A stretch of 64,000 bases of DNA from Lachnospiraceae bacterium (GTDB taxonomy: Bacteria; Bacillota; Clostridia; Lachnospirales; Lachnospiraceae): assembly GCA_015057085.1 (NCBI GenBank), contig SVFB01000010.1, forward strand, positions 1 through 64,000, written 5' to 3'. Numbering within the stretch: position 1 is the first letter of the stretch; the number at the start of each line of letters is the position of its first letter. The notes under the pieces are model-generated. The model saw only the letters and a program-made list of their open reading frames with translations, was not told where the DNA came from and did no database searches. This document shows positions 1 through 9,059 of this stretch, piece after piece. The translations under genes were made by a program, and so were the position numbers.

Positions 1-138
1 TGGGTTAGTATGTTCCCCACATCCAGCTTCCTTCAGATTCCGTCTCGCGGCGGACACCCTTGCTTTCGGCTATATCCTTCCCACTACCGGGCGGATTCGG
101 GACTTTAACCCGTTAGAAACGTGCGCCGCTAGGCGCAC
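1..138 (-). mobile_element. Probable 5' portion of a group II intron (ribozyme domain I), running off the left edge of the window
   Basis: On the minus strand it begins GTGCGCC at 138 and reads ...TTAAAGTCCCGAAT...AGCCGAAAGCAAGGGTGTCCGCCGCGAGACGGAATCTGAAGGAAGCTGGATG..., which resembles remembered bacterial group II intron 5' domains. It lies directly after a terminator hairpin. Confidence 0.6.
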
Positions 139-141
139 CGC

Positions 142-177
142 AAACCCCCCCGCAGGCCACTGGTCTGCGAGGGGTTT
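142..177 (-). terminator. Rho-independent terminator-like hairpin downstream of the SDR gene
   Basis: AAACCCC...GCAGGCC ACT GGTCTGC...GGGGTTT inverted repeat. Confidence 0.6.
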
Positions 178-222
178 AGTGTGTTTCTATTCTAGTGTGT
201 TTTACGATATTCTGCAATTGGA

Positions 223-999
223 TTACATACTTGTGTATCCACCGTCAACCGGGAGGATTACACCGTTTACATATGTAGATGCAGGTGCTGCAAGGAAGAT
301 TGCTGCAGAATCAAGCTCGCCTTCCTTTCCGTATCTTGCCATAGGAATCATGGTCTTCGCATAGTTCTGGAAGAACTCAGATTCTAATGTTTCCTTGGTA
401 AGAGGTGTCTCAAAATATCCAGGACAAATTGCATTTACAGTGATGCCCTTATCGCCCCATTCTGCTGCAAGTGCTCTGGTTAAGTTTACAACACCACCCT
501 TTGCTGCATGATATGGAGAAGCAGGAGCAATCTTGTTTCCTACAAGACCATACATAGAAGCGATGTTGATGATACGTCCGTATCCGGCCGGAATCATTGC
601 TTTCTTTGCTACAGCACGAGCCATCTTAAATGATCCAAACAAGTCAATGTTCATCTCATTTGCGAACTGCTCATCTGTAATATCTTCTGCAGGAGCAACG
701 GCTCCGGTACCAGCGTTGTTAATTAAGATATCGATCTTACCCATTTCTTTGATAATGGTATCGACTGCGGTTTCAACTCGATCGGTGTCTGTAATATCGC
801 ACGCAACTCCGATTGCTTTTACCCCATAAGTATCGGAAATCTCTTTTGCTACCTCATCGATTAAGTTCTGACGACGTGCCAAACATACAATGTTTGCACC
901 CTGGCTCGCAAGAGCCTTTGCCATCTGAACACCGAGTCCTGTAGATGCGCCTGTTACTACTGCAACGCGATCTGTAAGATCAAAATACTTGTTTGCCAT
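223..999 (-). CDS. SDR family oxidoreductase (gluconate 5-dehydrogenase-like)
   Basis: VVTGASTGLG nucleotide motif, YHAAKGG catalytic YxxxK, C-terminal DGGYTSM; RBS-like GGAGGG before MANKYFDL. Confidence 0.85.
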   Translation of the reverse strand: MANKYFDLTDRVAVVTGASTGLGVQMAKALASQGANIVCLARRQNLIDEVAKEISDTYGVKAIGVACDITDTDRVETAVDTIIKEMGKIDILINNAGTGAVAPAEDITDEQFANEMNIDLFGSFKMARAVAKKAMIPAGYGRIINIASMYGLVGNKIAPASPYHAAKGGVVNLTRALAAEWGDKGITVNAICPGYFETPLTKETLESEFFQNYAKTMIPMARYGKEGELDSAAIFLAAPASTYVNGVILPVDGGYTSM

Positions 1000-1124
1000 G
1001 TTAAATCCCTCCAATAATTTATTTTTTGTAGCTATTTCATTATAACATCTGCACAATTTTTTTTAAATACTAACCTTGTATTCGTATTGTAACCGTACAG
1101 TGACCTGATTACCATTCAGTAACT

Positions 1125-2327
1125 TTAGCCCTTTTTCCCGATTCCGTATTCTTCCTCTACAAACTTTCGGAATACCGATAGCGAGCGCTTCACTTTTTCG
1201 GTGTCGATACAATAAGCCATTCTGAAATATCCAGGGCATCCAAAATTATCTGCCGGGACCAATATCAAATCATATTTCTTTGCTTTCATACAAAATGCAT
1301 TTGCATCTTCTTCCAATGCCTTCGGGAAAATATAGAAGGTTCCTCCCGGTTTGACCACGGTAAATCCCATATCCACAAGGGCATCATAAATCAGATTCAT
1401 ATTGGTTTCATATACGGACAAATCACTTGTCTCATCGATGACCTTTGCCACCGCCAGCTGCGAAGTAGATGCAGGACAATTATGGCCGATTCCGCGACTG
1501 ATTTGTCCCATAATCACAGCCAATACGTCTGCGTCCGTACATCTTGGATTCACTGCCACATAGCCAATTCTTTCTCCCGGCAGAGATAGACTCTTAGAGA
1601 ATGAATAGCAAGATAATGTATTATCATAAAATTTGCTTGGATAAGGACTGTCTGCCCCTTCGAAGACAATCTCTCGATACGGTTCATCCGAAATCAGGAA
1701 AATATCGTGTCCGAACTGTTTTTGCTTTGCTTCCAAAACTGCTGCCAACCGCTTGATGGTTTCTGTGCTGTAGGCAATTCCGGATGGATTATTCGGCGTA
1801 TTGATCAGTACCGCCATGGTCTTCTCGTTAATCATTTCTTCAAAGGCTTCGAAATTAATCTGGAAATCCTTTGTATTTGGCGGTACTACCTTCATGATTG
1901 CGCCGGTTCTTCCGATGTATTGCGCATACTCAGGGAAAAACGGGGCGAATACGATGATTTCGTCTCCCGGCTCTGTCACTGCACGAAATGCATGTGCCAA
2001 TGCGCCTGCCGCACCGCTTGCCATGAAGATATGTTTCGTATCATAATCCATATCAAATCTGCGATTCAGGCTGTCTGCCACTGTTTTCCTGACCCATTCA
2101 ATTCCCAGGGAAGGGCTGTATCCGTGGATTTCCATTGGATTTTTGTTTTGATACATATCGATGACTGCATCGGTATATCCCTGTGCCGTAGGCACGCTTG
2201 GATTTCCCAAACTATAGTCAAATACATTTTCGTATCCGATTTCTTTTCCGCGTGCAGTCGCATATTCGCTGAGTTCACGGATAATGGACTTTCCGGAAAG
2301 CAAGGCTTTATAACTTTGATTGATCAT
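1125..2327 (-). CDS. Pyridoxal phosphate-dependent class I/II aminotransferase
   Basis: FDYSLGNPS, NTPNNPSG, SDEPYREIVF and SFSKSLSLPGERIGY motifs. Confidence 0.9.
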   Translation of the reverse strand: MINQSYKALLSGKSIIRELSEYATARGKEIGYENVFDYSLGNPSVPTAQGYTDAVIDMYQNKNPMEIHGYSPSLGIEWVRKTVADSLNRRFDMDYDTKHIFMASGAAGALAHAFRAVTEPGDEIIVFAPFFPEYAQYIGRTGAIMKVVPPNTKDFQINFEAFEEMINEKTMAVLINTPNNPSGIAYSTETIKRLAAVLEAKQKQFGHDIFLISDEPYREIVFEGADSPYPSKFYDNTLSCYSFSKSLSLPGERIGYVAVNPRCTDADVLAVIMGQISRGIGHNCPASTSQLAVAKVIDETSDLSVYETNMNLIYDALVDMGFTVVKPGGTFYIFPKALEEDANAFCMKAKKYDLILVPADNFGCPGYFRMAYCIDTEKVKRSLSVFRKFVEEEYGIGKKG

Positions 2328-2461
2328 ATTTCTAATCCTCTTGAATCCTCTTGTAATGTTGTTTCTCATTGATTCCTACAGCTTCTTATTATAACCTTAC
2401 GCAAAACAAAAACCAATCCCCGCGATGGGAATTGGCTTTCGTTTGTTTTCATATTTAGGCA

Positions 2462-3343
2462 TTATATTTTTCCATAATGGAAAACATGATTTTTATAAAC
2501 AAATTGTTTTTTTGATTGGTTTCCAAATCCACCTTTAGGAATATCTTCTACATGAGGCATTTGACAATCATATACTCTATGCCCATTATAGTTTTTCTGC
2601 TCCCGAGGCGGATGATTGCCCCTCTCCGTAGGACTTTCAGATTTCTCTCCCGCTATAATCTTTTCAGCAGCCTCATAAAAAATGTCGAATTCCTCAGCAG
2701 GAAGTATTTCCGGACCGCCGCACAGGAAATCAAAATCTTTTCTATATGGAAGAATAAGATCCAGCTTTTCTTTCCATGCGCTTACACTTCCGGAGAAATT
2801 TTTCATACCAGGCATAAACTCGTCACCTGTAAAAAGCATTCTGTTTTCTTGATCTAAGATTGCAATTCCATCTTCCGTGTGATCACCAATTCGAAAGAAT
2901 CGAAAACTTCTTCCCGGAATTGCCAACACATCGCCGGTTCCAACAACTTGCTTCACATAGGAATCCTTAAAAAAATCCATCCCTTCAAAACTTTTGTATG
3001 GAACAGAAACCTTATCTACTGCCTCTTTTCCCATGTATGCTTTATCAAAATAACAATTATTTGCACTATGATCAAAATGATGATGTGTATTGATTACCCA
3101 CGGAACTTCTTTTCCACATAGGCGTTCTAAGAATTCCCTAAGATTTCCGGCTCCGTATCCGGTATCAATTGCTACTGCAAAATCATTTCCGGCGGCCAGA
3201 TAATGATAATCTCCCGAACTCATAATTTGCCATGTATTCTGACTTATTTGCTTTACTTCATAATATGGTTCATCCATTGGAGTATATGAACCGTCCTTGT
3301 GGCGAATCAGGATATCATGTTTAGATGAAAAATCAACTAGCAT
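2462..3343 (-). CDS. MBL-fold metallo-hydrolase
   Basis: THHHFDHS metal-binding motif, GDHTEDG, FTGDEF; start ATG with GAGGAGG RBS. Confidence 0.85.
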   Translation of the reverse strand: MLVDFSSKHDILIRHKDGSYTPMDEPYYEVKQISQNTWQIMSSGDYHYLAAGNDFAVAIDTGYGAGNLREFLERLCGKEVPWVINTHHHFDHSANNCYFDKAYMGKEAVDKVSVPYKSFEGMDFFKDSYVKQVVGTGDVLAIPGRSFRFFRIGDHTEDGIAILDQENRMLFTGDEFMPGMKNFSGSVSAWKEKLDLILPYRKDFDFLCGGPEILPAEEFDIFYEAAEKIIAGEKSESPTERGNHPPREQKNYNGHRVYDCQMPHVEDIPKGGFGNQSKKQFVYKNHVFHYGKI

Positions 3344-3345
3344 AT

Positions 3346-4503
3346 CTATGACCTCCTCTCCTGCTCGAATAACCAGTCTCTGAGCGCTTCGATTTCGTAT
3401 GCATTCTTCCATGTTGACATATGATGAGCTCCGCCATCCGAATGCCATCCATCTGCAACCGTCTCCAATTTATATGGTGTAAAAATTATATTTGGATGAT
3501 GCGATAAAATTTCTTTTGCAATTTCATGGTAATACTCCTGCGGCTGGTGGTTCATGATAACTTGCCTTTCAACCTTTGCGCCCGCTCTTTCCATTGCAAC
3601 ACACATTTGATTCATAATCGGGAAAGCTTTCATATCGCCCTGTGAACATATCATCCACAAATTTTGTTTTTCCAGTCCCGGTATGGCTCTCTCATTCCAC
3701 TGTCCTGCCACCAGCAGTGAGCCTGCAAATAAGCTTGGATAGCGGATATTTAATACAATCGAAGACATGCATCCCATGGACTGTCCTGTGGTATAAATGC
3801 GATTTTGATCAACGCTGTAACTTTCTATAATATGATCCAATGCCTCTTTCGCATCTTCTAATCGTTTATCCACATTCCAATCATCGTCTACAATTGCAGG
3901 GCCTTCGAATTGTGGCGCAAATATAAAACACGGATGCTTCTCCTGCTCTTCCTCTTTTGCCCATATTAGTGCTCCAATTCCCTGCGCTAGAGTAAGTTTT
4001 GTTTCTTCTCCACATACACTTGCATCATGAATAAATTGGATAAGCGGATACTTCTTAGCCGGATCGTAATTCTTTGGAATATACAGATTATATCTTTGGT
4101 TATGAAAGGTTCCTTGAATAAACCGGTCCACGATTTCATCCTTGGCGCTTTCGGATTCTTCAAATTTTTCCCATTTTTCATATACCGTTCCATCAATTGC
4201 ATAGATATCCTTTGTTTGCTTTACTGAAACCTTCGCCTTTTCAAGAGTCGCCGGCTCCTTTGACCAGGGATTTCCCGGATGATACATATCAGCCGTTTCA
4301 TCATTTATATCTAATTCCAGATATATCTTGTTTTTCACTGCCACAATATTCGTAATTGTCCGATTCAATACAGCATAGCTCTCTAATTCTACGGACTCTT
4401 GCTTTATACTTTTTTCATATTCAATTACTGCCTCTACACATTTTTGCCCGCTTGCTGTTACTTTTGTTACCGCAGTTATGCTGAATAAATTTTTGTTTGT
4501 CAT
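3346..4503 (-). CDS. Alpha/beta hydrolase (prolyl-oligopeptidase/feruloyl-esterase-like)
   Basis: GQSMG nucleophile elbow, YTTGQSMGCMSS, C-terminal histidine region DGGAHHMSTW. Confidence 0.75.
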   Translation of the reverse strand: MTNKNLFSITAVTKVTASGQKCVEAVIEYEKSIKQESVELESYAVLNRTITNIVAVKNKIYLELDINDETADMYHPGNPWSKEPATLEKAKVSVKQTKDIYAIDGTVYEKWEKFEESESAKDEIVDRFIQGTFHNQRYNLYIPKNYDPAKKYPLIQFIHDASVCGEETKLTLAQGIGALIWAKEEEQEKHPCFIFAPQFEGPAIVDDDWNVDKRLEDAKEALDHIIESYSVDQNRIYTTGQSMGCMSSIVLNIRYPSLFAGSLLVAGQWNERAIPGLEKQNLWMICSQGDMKAFPIMNQMCVAMERAGAKVERQVIMNHQPQEYYHEIAKEILSHHPNIIFTPYKLETVADGWHSDGGAHHMSTWKNAYEIEALRDWLFEQERRS

Positions 4504-4528
4504 AGTTCCCTTTCATTCATTGACGAAA

Positions 4529-5215
4529 TTACGATATTCTATGTGCTTCGCCTTCAGGTAATACTAAGTCGTTGACTACTCTTTTAAATTTGATTCTTTT
4601 AAAAAAGTAATTGATTCCTATCACACAGGCGCAACAACCCATTACCCCTGTAATGAGCCACCATTCTTTTGCAGAACCTGACGTTGCAATCGTCACAGTT
4701 CCCATCATTACAGCCGTCGCAAATAGCATGAATGCGCAAATTGCAGATAGCATTTTAATTCTAATGCAGCTTGAATGGTGATCCCACCATGTCATTTTTC
4801 TTTTTGTTATCGCAAATCCGATAGTAGAAGCACACAACAAAAGCAAAAACAGGATTGACATAAACCCGGGAATCGCTACGATTTGTGAAACATTTACGAC
4901 ATATCCCGGTCTGGTCATTACGATGATATACATACACATCACCACAATTGACAAACCCATTAATCCGAGCTTTGTCAAAATCCATTTAGGCTCTGAACAA
5001 TCCTGTACGAACCAATCATCTGTATATACCCTTGTAATAGCATATCTTCCATTCGGTTTTTCGCTTCTGACTTCGGTATATCCGTGGAAATATTTATGAT
5101 ATCGATTATTATGACGAAATCCTGTCTCTGCGGACTCTCCAATACGTTGCTCTAGTTTCCAGTTCGCTTTGACTCCATATATGTCATTTCCTACTTTTTC
5201 TTTTACTTTGCTCAT
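4529..5215 (-). CDS. Membrane protein of unknown function, about four predicted TM segments
   Basis: Intact ORF between two operon genes with several hydrophobic segments. Confidence 0.65.
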   Translation of the reverse strand: MSKVKEKVGNDIYGVKANWKLEQRIGESAETGFRHNNRYHKYFHGYTEVRSEKPNGRYAITRVYTDDWFVQDCSEPKWILTKLGLMGLSIVVMCMYIIVMTRPGYVVNVSQIVAIPGFMSILFLLLLCASTIGFAITKRKMTWWDHHSSCIRIKMLSAICAFMLFATAVMMGTVTIATSGSAKEWWLITGVMGCCACVIGINYFFKRIKFKRVVNDLVLPEGEAHRIS

Positions 5216-5225
5216 TTTTTACCTG

Positions 5226-6176
5226 CTAATCATTAATTTCTTTAACTCTGCAACAAGAAACATAATGTTTCGGCTCTACTTCTATAAGCTTTTGCTGCTG
5301 TTTGCAACTTTCTGTTGCATATGGACAACGTGCTGCAAATCTGCATCCCGGTTCCGGATTGATTGCTGAAGTGATTTCACCTTTCAGTTGAACCCTCTTC
5401 ATCGGATGATCCAGATCAATGGACGGAATTGCTGATAACAGCGCCTTTGTATATGGATGTAACGGTCTCAAAAACAGTTCCTTTGATGGAGAGGTCTCCA
5501 CCAGCTGTCCCAAATACATTACGCATATGTCATCTGAAATATGCCTGACGACCGATAAATCGTGCGTGACAAACATATATGTAAGTTGCATTTGCTCCTG
5601 AAGGTCCATCAACAGATTTAATACCTGAGCCTGAATGGAAACATCAAGTGCCGAAACCGGTTCATCACACATGATAAATTCCGGATTCAAGGCCAATGCT
5701 CTTGCAATTCCTACTCTTTGTCGTCTTCCGCCATCCATTTCATGCGGATACGCCAAGCGCAATCTATCTTCGATTCCTACTAAATCCATTAATTCTTCCG
5801 CGCGCTGATTGATTTCACTTCTGCTGAATCTATGCGCTTCCTGCAAAGGTTCTTTAATCGTGGATTCAACTGAAGAACGCGGATTTAAACTGGAATATGG
5901 ATCCTGAAATACGATACTCACCTTTTCTCTGAGTTTTCGTAGATCCTTTCCTTTTGCATATGTAATATCTTCACCATTTAATCGAACGGTTCCTTCTGTG
6001 GCATCCAAAAGTCTTATGATGGTTCGTCCCAAAGTGCTTTTTCCACATCCGGATTCCCCTACCACTCCCATGGTATGGCCTTTTTCGATAGACAGTGTAA
6101 TATCATCTACTGCGTGATTTACGCCAGCTCCAACCTGAAAATATTTCTTTAGATGTTCTACCTCTAGTAATGCCAT
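5226..6176 (-). CDS. Oligopeptide ABC transporter ATP-binding protein (OppF/AppF-like)
   Basis: GESGCGKSTLGR Walker A, FIMCDEPVSALD Walker B, oligopeptide-ABC C-terminal cysteines (CRFAARCPYATESC). Confidence 0.9.
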   Translation of the reverse strand: MALLEVEHLKKYFQVGAGVNHAVDDITLSIEKGHTMGVVGESGCGKSTLGRTIIRLLDATEGTVRLNGEDITYAKGKDLRKLREKVSIVFQDPYSSLNPRSSVESTIKEPLQEAHRFSRSEINQRAEELMDLVGIEDRLRLAYPHEMDGGRRQRVGIARALALNPEFIMCDEPVSALDVSIQAQVLNLLMDLQEQMQLTYMFVTHDLSVVRHISDDICVMYLGQLVETSPSKELFLRPLHPYTKALLSAIPSIDLDHPMKRVQLKGEITSAINPEPGCRFAARCPYATESCKQQQKLIEVEPKHYVSCCRVKEIND

Positions 6177-6177
6177 G

Positions 6178-7155
6178 TTATGCTTCTCCTTTCGAAATCT
6201 GATAGCAACGCACATAATGGCCTTTTTCTACCTCTATCATTGGTACGTCAGTCTGTGATTTGCTACAGTTTTCTGCCTTCGGACATCTAGGACAGAACTT
6301 ACATCCCTTAGGCAAGTTTGTAGGGTCCGGTGGAAGACCTTTAATCGGGCTGAGTCGTTTGGAATCATCATCGAGTTTCGGAAGTGAGCCAAACAGCCCT
6401 AATGTATATGGGTGCATCGGATTTCTAAATATATGTTCCTTTGTTCCGCTTTCCACAATCTCTCCGGCATAGATGACAGCAACCTGATCGCAGGTCTCTG
6501 CCACAACACCCAAGTCATGCGTAATCAGAATCATAGATGTATTAAACTTATCTTTTAAGGCTTTAATCATCTCTAGGACTTGAGCCTGAATCGTTACATC
6601 AAGTGCAGTTGTTGGCTCATCCGCCAAAAGAAGCTCCGGATTGCATGCCAATGCCATAGCAATCACGACTCTTTGCTTCATTCCTCCGGAAAACTGATGC
6701 GGATAATCATAAAAACGTAATGCTGTAATTCCTACCATTTCCAGCATTTCAATCGTTTTTTTCTTTGCATCCTCTCTGGAAATATGATTATGCTGCAATA
6801 CGACTTCGCTGATTTGCTCACCAACTGTCATTGTTGGGTTTAATGCGGTCATAGGATCCTGAAAAATCATTGCAATCTTGTTTCCTCGTACCTTTTGCAT
6901 TTCTTTCTCAGGAAGTTCCAGCAACTCTTGTTGGTCCAATTTGATGCTACCGGCTTTAATCTTTGCCGGCGGAGTCTGCAGTATTCGTAGGATTGCCTTT
7001 GCGATTGTCGTTTTTCCTGCTCCTGTTTCTCCCACAAGACCGATCGTCTCGCCTTTTTTTAGCTCTATATCAACTCCGTTTACCGCCTGAACAATTTCTC
7101 CTCCAGAGGAATATTCAACCACCAAATTTTGAATTGATAAATAATTCTCGTTCAT
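6178..7155 (-). CDS. Oligopeptide ABC transporter ATP-binding protein (OppD-like)
   Basis: GETGAGKTT, FSGGMKQRV, LLADEPTTALD, CKFCPRCPKAENC. Confidence 0.92.
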   Translation of the reverse strand: MNENYLSIQNLVVEYSSGGEIVQAVNGVDIELKKGETIGLVGETGAGKTTIAKAILRILQTPPAKIKAGSIKLDQQELLELPEKEMQKVRGNKIAMIFQDPMTALNPTMTVGEQISEVVLQHNHISREDAKKKTIEMLEMVGITALRFYDYPHQFSGGMKQRVVIAMALACNPELLLADEPTTALDVTIQAQVLEMIKALKDKFNTSMILITHDLGVVAETCDQVAVIYAGEIVESGTKEHIFRNPMHPYTLGLFGSLPKLDDDSKRLSPIKGLPPDPTNLPKGCKFCPRCPKAENCSKSQTDVPMIEVEKGHYVRCYQISKGEA

Positions 7156-7173
7156 TTTGATTCTCTCCTCTGC

Positions 7174-8049
7174 CTAGTCTTTCAATCTTGGATCCATTGC
7201 ATCACGCAAACCATCACCAAGCATATTAATTGCCAGAACCGTAATCAAAATTGCGATTCCCGGCCATATCATCATATGAGGATATTTCATAATGTAATCT
7301 CGTGCTGCAGAACACATTGCGCCCCATTCTGCCGCCGGCGGCTGTATACCTAAACCAATATAGGAAAGGCCTGCTGCCGCCATCATCGTTGCGCCGATTT
7401 GTCCCGTTGTTCCGACAATTGTCGGTGCAATGATATTTGGCATCATATGTTTATACATAATTTTCATCTTGGAGCAATTCATCGCTTTCGCAGCTTCTAA
7501 ATATTCCATTTCTCTCTCTTTTAATGCCATTGCTCTGGTTCCTCTGATTGAGCCCGGAATTCCTCCTACTGCCAAAGCAAATACCGTATAGCCAAATCCC
7601 GAACCGAGTGAGGCTGAGATGATAATCGCCAGCAAAGTTGCCGGGATTGCCATCCACACATCACAAATACGCATGACAATATTGTCTACCTGTCCACCAA
7701 AGTAACCTACCATGGTTCCAAAGAATACTCCGAATACCATTCCGATTACTGCACAGATTAATCCCAGCGAAAGGGAGTATCTTCCACCATAAATGATTCT
7801 GCTGAAGATATCTCTTCCTAAGTTGTCGCATCCCATGATATGCGCAGCGCTCGGGGGCTGATTTAATGCTGCATAATCCATATAATTCGGATCGTATGGA
7901 GCGACAAACGGTGCAAAAATTGCAGCTAAAATGATGATAAGTAAAACTATCAATCCGCCCATTGCGACTTTATTTTTCTTCAATCTACCCATGATTTGAG
8001 AGAATTGAGTTTGTCTTTTCCTTTGAGGGGCTTTCTTTTCTTTTGCCAC
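7174..8049 (-). CDS. Oligopeptide ABC transporter permease (OppC-like)
   Basis: N-terminal extension, GCDNLGRDIFSRIIYG, EAAKAMNCSKMKIMYKHMMPN EAA-type loop. Confidence 0.92.
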   Translation of the reverse strand: MAKEKKAPQRKRQTQFSQIMGRLKKNKVAMGGLIVLLIIILAAIFAPFVAPYDPNYMDYAALNQPPSAAHIMGCDNLGRDIFSRIIYGGRYSLSLGLICAVIGMVFGVFFGTMVGYFGGQVDNIVMRICDVWMAIPATLLAIIISASLGSGFGYTVFALAVGGIPGSIRGTRAMALKEREMEYLEAAKAMNCSKMKIMYKHMMPNIIAPTIVGTTGQIGATMMAAAGLSYIGLGIQPPAAEWGAMCSAARDYIMKYPHMMIWPGIAILITVLAINMLGDGLRDAMDPRLKD

Positions 8050-8051
8050 TT

Positions 8052-9008
8052 TTATTTGCCCCCTTTCTTGCTTCCGTAATTTTCGTATTGCGCTTTAATT
8101 CTCGGATCCAGATATGCATAGAACAAATCTACCAACAGCGTGATAACTGCTGAAAACAGTGCAAGTATCAATACCGATCCTCTGATAACCGGATAATCTC
8201 GACTTGTAACGCCTGTCAGCAGGTATTGACCGATTCCCGGGAAAGAGAACACCTGCTCAATGACCACAGTTCCGCCTACTACCATTGCCAGCTGCATTCC
8301 CAAAGCATTTACAACAGGAATCAGTGCATTTGGCAGCATATGTTTATAGATGACAACTCTCTCTGAGAGACCTTTTGCCCTTGCGGTTGTAACAAAGTCT
8401 GCACGAATTGTCTCAAGTACTGCGGATCGTGTCATTCTCGCATTCATCGCAATTCCCGATAAAGAATTGGCCAAAACAGGCATAATCCAATAGCTGATAC
8501 CACCTATACCGTACGGAGGGAGCCAACCCATTTTTACAGAAAACAGTACAACCATCATCAGTGCCAGCCAGAACTGCGGCACAGAAATAAATACCATAGC
8601 CATAATCAGCAATCCTTGGTCCTGAAAACTGTTTCTGTGAATTGCGGCATTAACGCCCAATGGAATACCGATGATGATATTTAGCAAAATGGATATCAGT
8701 CCAAGGCCAAGTGTTCTTGGTAATCTTGTTGCAAATTCCTGAATAACCGGCGTTCCGTATACATAAGATTCTCCGAAATCAAATCGTAGAAAAACATCTC
8801 TTAAGAATGTTCCGAGCTGAACCAGAAACGGTCGATTCAACCCCATAATTTCCCGCTGTCTTTCTATATCTGCCTGAGTTGCTCCTGAACCTAATACAAT
8901 CTGGGCCGGATCTCCCGGGACAAACCACAGTATCACAAATATTACTATGGCAACGCTAAGCATGATTACAATAAGCCATAGTATTCTCTTTAATATGTAT
9001 TTCCACAT
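8052..9008 (-). CDS. Oligopeptide ABC transporter permease (OppB-like)
   Basis: KYILKRILWLIVIMLSV, FVTTARAKGLSERVVIYKHMLPNALIPV. Confidence 0.92.
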   Translation of the reverse strand: MWKYILKRILWLIVIMLSVAIVIFVILWFVPGDPAQIVLGSGATQADIERQREIMGLNRPFLVQLGTFLRDVFLRFDFGESYVYGTPVIQEFATRLPRTLGLGLISILLNIIIGIPLGVNAAIHRNSFQDQGLLIMAMVFISVPQFWLALMMVVLFSVKMGWLPPYGIGGISYWIMPVLANSLSGIAMNARMTRSAVLETIRADFVTTARAKGLSERVVIYKHMLPNALIPVVNALGMQLAMVVGGTVVIEQVFSFPGIGQYLLTGVTSRDYPVIRGSVLILALFSAVITLLVDLFYAYLDPRIKAQYENYGSKKGGK

Positions 9009-9059
9009 ATTTTTATCCACCTTTTTGTGTAAAATTACATCACAATTTTTGTACGCAAT

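Noticed and set aside
179-364. 61-aa plus-strand ORF at the left edge
   Set aside because: Overlaps the SDR gene antisense and starts in the terminator region.
1707-2372. 221-aa plus-strand ORF
   Set aside because: Entirely antisense to the well-supported aminotransferase; no recognisable domain, so treated as a shadow ORF.
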